The notes below the pieces were generated by a model that was not told where the DNA came from, ran no database searches, and saw nothing but the letters and a program-made list of their open reading frames with translations. The translations under genes and the position numbers were made by a program. Shown one piece after another: positions 24,352-35,900 of a stretch of 64,000 nt of DNA; position 1 is the first letter of the stretch; every line of letters begins with the position of its first letter. The stretch is from Ancistrus triradiatus (taxonomy: Eukaryota > Chordata > Actinopteri > Siluriformes > Loricariidae), in NCBI GenBank assembly GCA_025084515.1, contig JAJAGP010001965.1, forward strand, positions 81,061 through 145,060, in the 5' to 3' direction.

Positions 24352-25029
24352 TATATTCTAGACTCAAGCTGCTCATTTTAGTTTAATTGCAGTAGAATCC
24401 CTTTGGATTAAACTAAACGTCCAGACACTTTGGCCTATTGCTACCAATGAGCTTTGACTGAAGGGAATAATCCTCAGGTGAAAATTTTGGAAACTTTGAG
24501 AGTGCATGTTGGAACGAGCTATGACTCAGGGGGTGATGATATTCCACTGTAACCCAAAGGACTATGCTCTTAAGCACAACACTCCATGCCAGACTTCAGC
24601 TTTAGGCCCTTGTAGATGGCAGTTTAAGACACTTGAAGGCCAAAAAAATTGATTACACCCTTTTTGAATATAAACTAAAAGAAGAGTGCTGATGAGTGCT
24701 TAAGTGTGTAGCATATATGGTGGTGTTTTGGAGGTTTGTGAACATTTTATGGTTTCTCTGTTTCTGCTTATATATGACCTAAAACATGATCAGATTTTCA
24801 CACAGGTTTTAAAAGTAGGTAAAGAGAACTCAGTGAAACAAAATGTTATCCTTGGTCATTTATTTACTGAGGAAAAAATTCTAAAATATTAAACATGTAA
24901 GTGGCAAAAGTATGTGAACCTCTGGGATTAGCAGTTAATTTGAAGGTGAAATTAGTCTAGAGTAGGTGTTTCAATAAGCGGGATGACAGTCTCGAATCGG
25001 CCCCCTCGTTTCTGATGGTATATGTATTA

Positions 25030-25327
25030 ATTCATTCATTCGTTCGCTTTCTTTTCCACCTAATCCCGGACAGGGTCGTGGGAGAGATGGTGCCTAACCG
25101 GTGGCATAGGGCAGAAGGCAGGAATAACCCTAGACAGGGTGCCAATCAATTGTAGGGTACACACACTGGCATACTCGTACACTAGGGAAACTTGGGCAGT
25201 GTGAGGGGAAACTGGAGTACCCAGACTAACCCCACACAGACACAGGGAGGACCCAGACTGCTCGCTCAAACCCAGGACCTTCTCGCTTTGAGGCGTTAGT
25301 GCTACCGACCGAGCCACCGCACTGCCC
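25030..25327 (-). repeat. SINE, Mermaid/DANA-like, antisense, nested
   Basis: It reads from an attcattcattcg tail through ccggacagggtcgtggg to the head accgagccaccgcactgccc (complement of the A-box region gggcagtgcggtggctcggt). It is nearly full length, inserted in the Tc1 copy. Confidence 0.82.
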
Positions 25328-25958
25328 TGTGAAAGTATATCATGGCACAAAAAAGGAATTTTCTAAGGAATTTCGAAAAACAGCGTTTGATACTCATCAG
25401 GCTGGAAAAGTTTACAAAACCGCATCTAAAGGGTTGAAGGGAGAACCCTAAGAACATTATTGCCTGTCATGTGGCACATGGACAACATAAAAGGATGTTG
25501 TTGTTGATGGATGAGACTGAGATGGCCAGCATAAGCACCTTATACCATCTGTGAAACATGGTGATGGTAGTATCATGGTTTGGGCCTGATTTGCTGCGTC
25601 TGGTCCAGGACAGATTGGAATATCAAGAGAATGTGGATCATGGAGCAGGACAAGCTGTTCTACCACAGAATTAATAAAGAAGAATAAAGCTAATGTTTTG
25701 AAATTTTTCTGCAAAAAAGGAATAATAATAATAGAAAAAACCTTTGAATCTTTTCACGTCATGTCTTTAGTTTGTGCACCAAATTATGGAGGGTAGTATC
25801 AATGAGACAATTGCTAGGTATGGAAGCAGTTCATGTGATGAAATATTTAGTTGCAGTTGTTGCCACAAAAGAGATCACACCAGATACTGAAAGCAAAGGT
25901 TCATGTACTTTAGCCAGTAATATTGAAGTGGAATATTTTTGTATCATTGGTTTGGCTG

Positions 25959-27012
25959 GTTTCTCATAGGGCTGCAACTAACGATTATTTTAATAATCGA
26001 TTAATTGGTCGATTATTTTTTCGATAAATCGATGAATCGGGTTTAAAAAATTTCTTTCTTCTTTATTCAGAAATATAACATTAAATAACAGAGCAAATAA
26101 GTGCTTACAATAAATGAATAATAATAAATTAAATGTATTAATAAATTAAAATAACAAATTAAATAATAAAGAAAAATAAGTACATCTCTGATGCAAACAC
26201 TACATACAAACTCATTCACGCTCTTTCTTTAGAAACTTTGCATTGCAAGCCAAAAATGTTAGCATGTCAACATGCTCTTGGCTAAAGCTGGCTCTCTTTT
26301 TAGAGACTATATTTCCTGCCGCAGAAAATAGACGCTCAGACAGTGTTGAGGGACCAGGAATGCATAACTAGGACTTGGCTAGCCTGGCCAATGTAGGATA
26401 TCTGTCTCTGCTAACTCCATCACTGTCATTATCCAGCTAACAAGCAAAAAACAGCATCAACAGTGCTGTGTCCGTTCGCATAGTGTGAGGGTGCCGTTAC
26501 GTTTCCTCACTTCAAAATGGAACAAAGTCGGGATATTGTGGTGACTTACGCTGTTGCTGAGCTCCCTTCATCCTCATCGGTGACTCCAACATGTTTCCTT
26601 TTCGAGGGCTGTATCAGCACCGTGGTGCTCCCGTGCCAGGTCAGATCACTTTTGCAAAGCTTGCATGTTACACATTTTTTGTTGTGTGAAGCGTGAAGTG
26701 CTCAGACACTTTTGAGGACTTAAGCCGAACCACCTTCTCTGCATCGGTCATGTTTCATTTGTAGAATTTATTTAATTCTTAACGCTAACTTATTTTAAAG
26801 ATTCCACGCCGGCTTCGCCTCGCTCCGTTCCATCGCTCGTATTTTTTTTCCAGCGTTGACGAAGTGCCGCAAGTAACGTAAGTGGATATGACAAGGCGAG
26901 GGAAACATAAATCATGCGACACAACGAATCGATAATGAAATTCGTTGTCGACACTTTTAACAATCGATTACTATCGATTTTATCGAGTCGTTGTTGCAGC
27001 CCTAGTTTCTCA
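25959..27012 (-). mobile_element. Internally deleted hAT (BED/ZBED type) transposon with perfect 8-bp TSD
   Basis: Element 25967-27004, 1038 bp, with inverted ends TAGGGCTGCAAC and GTTGCAGCCCTA, flanked by GTTTCTCA on both sides (25959-25966, 27005-27012). On the minus strand a BED-finger start lies near 26650-26753 (SSKVSEHFTLHTTKN) and a dimerisation-domain trace SERLFSAAGNIVSKKRA at 26280-26345. The catalytic core is gone. Confidence 0.9.
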
Positions 27013-27256
27013 TGATCTACTTTTAGGACTTGTGTCAAATCTGATGATGTTTTAGATCATATTTATATAGAATACACTGTTTTATAATCCGATTAGACGA
27101 TGGACATTAAAACATTGCTAGTCAGATGCTTGGTATGGTACACGAGATCACCAAGCACAATACCGGTCATTGGATAAGAGTGGTGTAAAGCACACTGCCA
27201 CTTGACTCTGGAGCAGTGGAAATGTGTTCTTTGAAGTAATTGATTATGCTTCATCT

Positions 27257-27613
27257 GGTATTGTGACAGGGTGGCACAGTGGCTTGGTGGGTAGCACGTA
27301 GAAGGTCCTGGGTTCAATCCCAGGTGGAGTGGTCTGGGTTCTTTCTGTGTGGAGTCTGCATTTCCTCCCCGTGTCCGTGTGGGTTCCCTCCGGGTGCTCT
27401 GGTTTCCTCCCACAGTCCAACGTCGTGTGTTAGGTTAATTGGTGTCTCTAGAGTGCCCCCAGTGTGTGTTAGTGTGTGTGCCCTACGATGGATTGGTGCC
27501 CTGTCTAGGATTGTTCCTGCCCTATGCTGCCGGCTAGACCCCCGGCTCTCCTGTGACCCTGTCCTGGACCAAGCGGATAAGAAAGTGATGAGTGAATGAT
27601 GGTATTGTGACAG
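27257..27613 (+). repeat. Full-length SINE, Mermaid/DANA-like, with perfect 13-bp TSD
   Basis: The 331-bp body 27270-27600 runs from gtggcacagtggcttggtgg through the B box gggttcaatccc and ctggtttcctcccacagtcc to gcggataagaaagtgatgag. It is flanked by GGTATTGTGACAG at 27257-27269 and 27601-27613, the mark of LINE-driven retroposition, and looks young. Confidence 0.92.
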
Positions 27614-28590
27614 ACAAATCTGGGATTGGTGGCCCACCAGGATTCAATTCTCCTTAATGTTTAATCATATTGCTACAGCATACAGCTTCTTTTCAGAGAA
27701 TTGTATACTTAGAACTTTGTTGCAACAGGTTAGGAAAAGCATTTTTTTTACTATTACAGCATGTACATAAAGCAGGATCTACAAAGACTTGCTTGGCAGG
27801 GTAGTCTGTTTTATTGTCATTTTGTTTTGCTCCGTATTACCCTTGAAATGGAAAGTGCTCCCTTGTTGTGGTATCATAGTCACCATCATTACATCAGCAA
27901 ACATTCTCCCTCAGCAGATACAGGAAAGCACTGGTGCAGTGTTTTTAATTTAGCCATTATCTTCCATAATATTTTAAGGTTAATCATTATCAAGTCTGCA
28001 TGGAGTTGGTCTGTTTGTTACAGCATCCATGAATGGTTGGTGATGAACAAAATTCACTAGGATTATTTTCTTTTCTGCAACTGTTGGTATATAAGATACT
28101 CCTGTGGGTACTGTTGCTGCACCAGGCAGACCTGCTGTATTTAGTTACATTTCTAAGAGACAAGAGTCAAGAGGCCTCTGTAATGTAACCTCACATGCAA
28201 GTAGTGTGGTCTCTGTAGTGCCCTGAGGGATCACTGTGGGTTTGTTTTGTTCCTTGTTTTTGTATATACATTTTAATAGTCATTTCATGAATTAGTTTGT
28301 TTTGGGTTGTTTGTCAACAAGGAAAATAACATATTACACTGAATTGTATGTAGAATTATTAGCAACTGTGTCTCATTTGGCGTATGGACACAGGATGTTT
28401 TTGAACCCTTGTCAATACTGATACTGCTTATTGGTTCCAATACTTGGCGATTGATACTAATCTCCGTAATTTGGTGCGAAAACTGAAGACATGTTGTGAA
28501 AAGATTCAACAGGTTTTTTAATTATTATTCTTTTTTGCAGAAATAACTAGCTAAAGTATTTCCTGAGGTTCCCTATATATAAATATGAAT
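27614..28590. other. RAB23 intron 1, nothing recognised
   Basis: AT-rich with no supported element or exon. Confidence 0.35.
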
Positions 28591-28725
28591 AAATGTACAC
28601 AGTTATTAGGTACATCTGTTCAGCTGCTCATTAATGCCGATATCTAATTAGCCAATCACATGGGCAGGTAACTCGATGCATTTAGCCATGCAAGAACATG
28701 GTCCAAGACAAAACCTGCAAGACAC
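28590..28725 (+). mobile_element. Family H terminal fragment
   Basis: It begins ttattaggtacatctgttca and continues gccaatcacatgggcag, the 5' end of the family seen at 16.5-18.7 kb and 49.77 kb. Confidence 0.65.
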
Positions 28726-28780
28726 TCTGATTCTTGGATTTTCCTTTTCTGGCAGCGGGTGTAAAAACCCAAGAGTATAT

Positions 28781-28852
28781 ATACACCCACACACACACAC
28801 ACCATACACTATACACCAACACACACACACAGCCAAGACATACACACACACT
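28781..28852. repeat. (CA)n-rich microsatellite
   Basis: Interrupted cacacaca runs in two blocks. Confidence 0.9.
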
Positions 28853-29546
28853 ACTTTTTTTCTTTTTCCTTTTTTTCCCATAAGGTATTAATGCAAATTG
28901 AATGAACATCTGTTCCAGAACCCCAGAAAATCCAGACTGTGTAAGGCCATTATATGCATTAATGGAGTTTGTATTGTTACAGTGCTGTCTCTGAATTTAT
29001 GATCACGATATGCTCCAACCAATCCATCATAAGTTTAAATGTAAATAAACACTGAGGAGTTTGAGTGTTTCGTAGCACGGTGGTACTGTGTGTGTCATAA
29101 TACCGGAGATAGGGAAAGGAATACAGTGGAAGCAAGCCAACGATTAATGTTTAAAAAAACAAGTTAATGTTTTGTAAAACACTTACAAATTAATCTACAG
29201 CTGCCCAAAAAAAAAAACAATTAACAACAAAATGTTTTTTTTTTTTATAAATAAGTGGTTGGTTGAAAATTGTCATGTAATTTAGTGAGTAATGGATTGA
29301 AAAATGAAAAGTAAAAGCCAAACAAACCCACATTCAACAATGTTTGAATTCTAGTGCTATAGTTTGCTTAAGCTAACTGCAGCCTGGGTATCTGAGCATT
29401 AAATTCCTGTCTTGCTTTTGGTTGGCTTGGCTTTATAAAGCTAAACCTTTTTTTATTAGAGCCTCCATAGTGACCCATTTGACAAGAATACAGTACTGTA
29501 AGAAATTGTAAAAATACAGAAAACACTTTTTCTCTGAGCTGTTGTG

Positions 29547-29547
<1 letters not shown>

Positions 29548-29582
<35 letters not shown>
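29548..29582. repeat. (GT)n microsatellite
   Basis: About 16 uninterrupted GT units directly left of a Tc1 copy. Confidence 0.95.
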
Positions 29583-29586
<4 letters not shown>

Positions 29587-29598
29587 TATACACATACA

Positions 29599-30977
29599 CA
29601 GTGGGGCCAAAAAAAGTATTTAAGTCAGCCACTGATTGTACAAGTTCTACTTAAAAAGATGAGAGTGGTCTGTAATTTTCATCAATGGGTACACTTTCAA
29701 ACTATGAGAGACATAATGAGAAAAAAAAACTCCAGGACATCACAACAATCGTAGGATTTTTTTAAAATTAATTTAAATTGTAAATCATGGTGGAAAAATA
29801 ATTATTTGGGTTTTCAACCCACCAAAAAAAGCACATGTTTGTGGAAGTATATCATGGGACGAAGAAAGGAAATTTCTGAGGACCTCAGAAAAAGAGTTGT
29901 TGATGCTCATCAGGCTGGAAAATGTTACAAAACCATCTCTAAAGAGTTTGGACTCCACCAATCCACAGTCAGACAGATTGTGTACAAATGGAGGAAATTC
30001 AAGACCATTGTTACCCTCCCCAGGAGTGGTCGACCAACAAAGATCACTCCAAGAGCAAGGTGTGTAATAGTTGGTGAGGTCACAAAAGACCCCAGGGCAA
30101 CTTCTAAGCAACTGCAGGCCCCTCTCACATTTGCTAATGTTAATGTTCATGAGTCCACTATCAGAAGAACACTGAACAACAATGGTGTGCATGGCAGGGT
30201 TGCAAGGAGAAAGCCACTGCTCTCCGAAAAGAACATTGCTGCTCGTCTGCAGTTTGCTGAAGATCATGTGGACAAGCCAGAAGGCTATTGGAAGAATGTT
30301 TTGTAGACGGATGAGACCAAAATAGAACTTTTAGGTTTAAAAGAAATGCGTTATGTTTGGAGAAAGGAAAACACTGCATTCCAGCCATAAGACCCTTATC
30401 CCATCTGTGAAACATGGTGGTGGTAGTATCATTGTTTGTGCTTGTTTTGCTGCATCTGGGCCAGGACGGCTTGCCATCATTGATGGAACAATGTGTTCTG
30501 AATTATATCAGATAATTCTAAAGGAAAATGTCAGGACATCCACCCATGAACTGAATCTCAAGAGTGGGTTGTGCAGCAAGACGACGACCATAAGCACACA
30601 AGCTGTTCTACCAAAGAATGGTTAAAGAAGAATAAAGTTAATGTTTAGGAATGGCCAAGTCAAAGTTCTGACCTTAATCCAGTCGAAATGTTGTGGAAGG
30701 ACCTGAAGCAAGCAGTTAATGTGAGGAAGCCCACCAACATCCCAGAGCTGAAGCTGTTCTGTATGGAGGAATGGGCTAAAATTCCTCCAAGCAGGTGTGC
30801 TGATCAGCGGTTACAGAAAACATTTAGTTGCAGTTATTGCAACTAATCAAATTCTCTCATTTGTTTAACTGGGTTCTCTTTATCTACTTTTAGGACTTAT
30901 GTGAAAATCTGATAATGTTTTAGGTCATATTTATGCAGAAATATAGAAAATTGTTAAGGGTTCACAAACTGTCAAGC
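29599..30977 (+). mobile_element. Chimeric Tc1-like element: family B left end, family A body and right end
   Basis: The left end (cagtggggcc...gtcagccactgattgtacaa, 29599 to about 29806) is the family-B terminus of 36259-37861. From about 29836 (catgtttgtggaag) on, the body and the right end are family A. The transposase is the best preserved family-A copy in the window: MGRRKEISEDLRKRVVDAHQ through HTH SKEFGLHQSTVRQIVYKWRK to GYWKNVL, then TAG at 30304-30306 where other copies have a tryptophan codon. More frame breaks follow. Confidence 0.85.
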
Positions 30978-30984
30978 GTGCCTT

Positions 30985-32075
30985 CAGCACGTTCAAAAAC
31001 AGTTGGGACAGGGGCAACAAAGGCCTGGGAAAGTTGAGGAATGCCCATAAACACCTTTTTGGAACATTCCACAGGTGAACAGGTTAATGTCATGGAATGT
31101 CAGGAAACAGGTGAGTGTCATGATTGGGTATAAACGGAGCATCCTCGAAATGCTCAGTTGCTCACAAGCAACAATCGGGCGAGGTTCACCACTTTGTGAA
31201 CAACTGCATGAGCAAATAGTCCCACAGTTTAAGAACAACGTTTCTCAACGTGCAGTTGCAATCTACAGTCCATAATATCATCAAAAGACTCAGAGAATCT
31301 GGAGGAATCTCTGCAAGTAAGCGGCAAGGCCGAAAACCTGCATTGAATACCAGTGACCTTCGATCCCTCAGGCGGCACTGTATTAAAAACCGATATCATT
31401 CTGTAAGGGATATTACCACACGGGCTCAGGAACACTTCAGAAAACCATTGACAGTGAACACAGTTCGTCGCTCCATCTGCAACTACAAGTTAAGACTCTA
31501 CCATGCAAAGTAAAAACCATATATCAACAACACCCAGAAACGCCGCCGGCTTCTCTGGGCCCGAGCTCATCTGAGATGGACTGATGCAAAGTGGAAAAGT
31601 GTCCTGTGGTCTGACGAGTCCACATTTCAAATTGTTTTTGGAAATAATGGACGTCGTGTCCTCCTGGCCAAAGAGGAAAAGGACCGTCCAGATTGTTATC
31701 AGTGCTCAGTTCAAAAGCCAGCATGTCTAAGGGTATGGGGGTGTGTTAGTGCCCATGGCATGGGTAACTTGCACATCTGTGAAGGCACCATTAATGCTGA
31801 AAGGTACATACAGGTTTTGGAGCAACATGTGCTGCCACCTAAGCAACATCTTTTTCAGGGACGTCCCTGCTTATTTCAGCAAGACCATGCCAAGCCACAT
31901 TCTGCACGTGTTACAGCAGCGTGGCTTCATAGTAAAAGAGTTCGGGTACTAGAAGGCCTGCCTGCAGTCCAGACCTGTCTCCCATTGAAAATCTGTGGTG
32001 CATTATGAAGCGCAACATGCAACAACGGAGACCCCGGACTTGCACCAAGCAAGAATGAGAAAAAATTCTCCCTGC
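30985..32075 (+). mobile_element. Tc1-like transposon, family F, ends truncated
   Basis: Transposase traces run from VHNIIKRLRESGGISASKRQ (31267 on) through LLWARAHLRWTDAKWKSVLW and DESTFQIVFGNNGRR to QVLEQHVLPP and PCLFQQDHAKPHSARV. A short deletion at about 31260, an in-frame stop near 31512 and later frameshifts disable it. The left end (aaaaacagttgggacagg) is recognisable; the right end is lost near 32075. Confidence 0.85.
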
Positions 32076-32708
32076 AAAGCTTAAAGGGAATTTCTATTTT
32101 CCATTATAATTTATTGTAACTTATAATTTAAAGACCTTAAAGGGTCATTAAAGTGAATGGTCGTTGATTGGGTGGTTGTTAAATGGCACATACCTGTAAT
32201 TCTGTAATATTAGAAGCTATCTCTGATAGCATGCCCTCTGGTAAAAATACATGCTATATTGTAATCGTTTGGCTAAATTTCATTATTGATCCAAGCCTAT
32301 TCGGTAGTTTTTAAAAAACTCTCTGAGTATTGTTCTGCTGCTACAGTGAGTTTGGATCGTGATTATGAAATAATGGATCTTATTTCATATAACAAAACTT
32401 GTGGAACTCGCTGTAGGCTGTGCATCACAGTTATTCCCTTAAGTTCTATCGGAACAGCCTGGAACATCATGAACTTGGCTGTGGAAAATATGCAGTGGGA
32501 ACCACACCCATGCTGACTGGGTAAAACTTCGTGGTCATTCAGTGGAAAAAATGGCCAGGACAGTTGACCCCAAATATTCAAGCACTCATGACATTAGTGT
32601 ATACTTTGTGACCATTGTTATTAGCATAAAGTGTAGGCATGCGTACTGTAAATGATAAACATCTTAGTGCATCATTTAAAAACACACTCTCTCGTTTGTG
32701 TCACACAG
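32076..32708. other. End of RAB23 intron 1, nothing recognised
   Basis: No repeat family that I can name; ends in the acceptor of exon 2. Confidence 0.35.
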
Positions 32709-32933
32709 GGAAGACTTCAAGTGACCCAACTATAAACCAAATACAAATAGCCTGTGAGGTCCAGCTCAGACGTCAACCATGTTGGAAGAGGATATGGAAG
32801 TGGCCATTAAGGTGGTGGTCGTGGGCAATGGTGCAGTGGGTAAGTCGAGTATGATTCAGAGATACTGCAAGGGCATCTTCACCAAGGACTACAAGAAGAC
32901 CATTGGCGTCGACTTCCTGGAAAGACAAATAGT
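32709..32933 (+). CDS. rab23: RAB23 exon 2: 5' leader end, start codon, P-loop
   Basis: The acceptor cacacag ends at 32708. About 70 bases of leader precede ATG at 32779. The exon codes for the N-terminus, the P-loop and switch I (YKKTIGVDF) and leaves in phase 2 at ATAGT|gtaagt. Confidence 0.93.
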
Positions 32934-35900
32934 GTAAGTGTGCTTCTGTTCTGTTTGCTGTTCATTGACACCATTTTATGAGCATTTTATGAGTTCTGTT
33001 TTCCAGTCTTGCTGATCAATGGATGTCCAAGTTTCCAGTAACCCTGGCTGTTTATGTGGATCAGTTTTCAGAAACCTCTCATAAACCTGGCCACTGCAAA
33101 AAGGCTTAGCGCATATACTGTTTCCTTGGTGTGATGAATTCATATTGATTAGCTCGGAGCAGTTAAGAGAAACACTCAGTAACCATTTCCAGGCAGAGCA
33201 GCTGATTTCAGATTTGATAGAAAGCCATGATGATAATGAATATTAGTTCTTAATACAATATCAACTGTACACTCATTTCCTTCTTTATTTTTTTGTCTTT
33301 TGGACATCAGAAGCAATCTTTTCTGTAATAAGAAAGTAGAAACTCTAAGTCCAATTGTATGTAAAATGTCTATATGTTCATGCACTCTAACCCGTGTTAA
33401 GACCAAGACTTTTAGTGGTAGAGTCTGAGTCAAATTAAATTAAATTAGTTTGTAATTCACTTTACATTCGTTATACATTATGTATATCAATGAATAATAA
33501 TTTATTTAATAATGCATTTTGTAACATATAATATCTAGCCTAAACTTATTAATTGTTATATTATAATATATATTATATTATTATATAATAGTCACAGCCA
33601 AACTAAGGCAATGTAACTTTTGGAAGCAAATGGTGATGATTCTGTTTCCCTTCTTCTCTCAAGCTTAATTAGAAGTCAAAACATAGTCAGCTGAATATAG
33701 CCAACAACATCCACGCTATCCATTTTTATTATTAAATGTGAAAACATAATTTCAATCTGCCTTCAAACAAAAACTATCCTACAGTAACTAAATAATGCAA
33801 GCACAACAAAATGCACACTTGCTATCTTAATGTCAGACCCTTCAAAATGAAACGTGTTCATCGATTGGATACTGAATGAGAAGAGCAGTAACTTGTTTTC
33901 TCTGTTAGCTAATGAGTGCAGATTTTATTTCAGCGTGTAGAGAAAAAAATTATGTATTCTGTTTGAATGGATTGTTGATATTCAATAGCAATAGAAAAAA
34001 AGTTCAATTTGTAATTAATGTTACCTCAGACAGATGCATCAGATTCAGCTGGTATCAAGAGCAGTTTAGAGTCCACCTTACCCCAGAGAGAGAGCCCAAA
34101 TGAGGTTGGGACCGAGATGAGACCAAGACCGCTTGGCTATGGTCTTGAGGCTGAGACCTTGAGTACCACAACACTAGTTTAAGAAACCATACCTTGATGT
34201 CACCAATAACACCTACTGCCCAAAAATTTCTGTTCTTTTAAGCAGCAGCAGTAAGCATGATGTATTTCACCAGCCACCTTATTAGGTGCACCTTGCTAGC
34301 ACTGGGTTGCACCCTATTTGGCTGCATGAAGAACTGCATTAATTCTTCATGGTGTAGGTTCAGCAAGGTGTTGGAAATATTCCTCAGATTTTGGTTCACA
34401 TTGACCTGATCCTCAAAGATGCTGTATTGGATTGAGATCTGGTGACTGTGGAGGCCATTTGAGTACAGTACTGTGTGAGCTTGAGTAAAGTGCTCATTTG
34501 CCCTGTTATCTGTAAAAAAAAAACTTTATTCATTTGCTTATTTTGCCCCCTTGTGTGTGTTGCAGAGTAAATGATGAGGAGGTGCGGCTAATGTTGTGGG
34601 ACACAGCAGGTCAGGAGGAATTTGATGCCATCACTAAGGCCTATTACAGAGGTAAGGTTAGACAGGGAATGGGAGTCTGCCCTTAATGTTTGTGGGCTGG
34701 AAACAAAAACTAAATGTATTTATTGGCATTTATTCAGGGTTTGCTAGACGTTTACATTTACAGCATTTAGCAGACGCCCTTATTAAGAACGACTTACAAT
34801 TGGTACAGTCTTACAATCCAAGCAATTGTGGGTTAAGGGTCTTGCTCAAGGACCCAACAGTGGCAGCTTGGCAGAGATGGGATTTGAACCCTGAACCTTC
34901 TGGTCCAGAGTCCAGTACCTTAACCACTAGGCTCCCTAGACTTGTGACACCTGCATCCCCTTCTAAAAGCTGACAATCCAGTGTATAGTGGTCCTTTGAG
35001 TAAAATGATGTCTTTTGTGTCCAACGTGTAGGTGCTCAGGCCTGTGTGCTGGTGTTCTCCACCACGGACAGAGAATCATTTGAAGCCATCAGCAGCTGGA
35101 GGGAGAAAGTGGAGACAGAGGTCGGTGACATTCCCACTGTTCTGGTGCAGAACAAAATCGATCTCCTGGATGACACGGTCATAAAAAAGTAAGATTGGTC
35201 CATTAGTGTAGATGGATAATTGATTGTGATTAAATATTTTCACAAACCTCTGACAATAATTATCATGCGTTTGCCATTCCAGTGAGGAGGCAGAGGGTCT
35301 TGCCAAGAAGCTCAAGTTGAGGTTTTATCGAACCTCTGTAAAAGAGGATCTCAATGTTAATGAAGGTGAGTTAAATTGTTGCATTATAATAAACAGTGTC
35401 ATTTTTAATATATGTTACCAATCTTTATCCAAGGGTGCTAATAATTTTACCATACGGTAGACTTTACTAACATTTAGCAGGCACTCTTATCCAGAGGGGC
35501 TCACAACTGATGCAGTCATACAATCCAAGCTGTGAGTTAAGGGCCTTGTTCAAGTACCCAAGAGTGGTATTTGGACCCTGGATCTTCTGGTTCATAGTCC
35601 AGTACTTGAACCACCAGGCCACCACAGTCCCTCCTGGTTTACATGACTAGGGCAGTAATCAGTTTCTACTTTGCAACCAGCCAATAATCTCACAAAAATA
35701 TGTGATGTAAACTTCAGACTCTAATGTTAAATAATCAACTCCTTCATTTTTTCGAGTATATACACAGTCTCCACACAGTGTTCGATAGCAGTTTAGCGGG
35801 TGTTGCGTTAATTCCAGGGTGGCCAAATCCAGCACCAGGGCTATGTAAATAAGCCCTAAAGCAGTGAAATCTTTAAGAATAAACAAACCTGGCAACCTTG

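Larger units (their letters stand above)
24725..27075 (+). mobile_element. Degraded Tc1 family A copy split by a SINE and a hAT element
   Basis: Left terminal sequence is at 24730-24990, a piece of transposase start at 25335-25440, a DDE fragment at 25450-25700, and the right terminus at 27013-27075. The order is continuous only once the SINE (25030-25327) and the hAT element (25967-27004) are removed. Confidence 0.7.
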
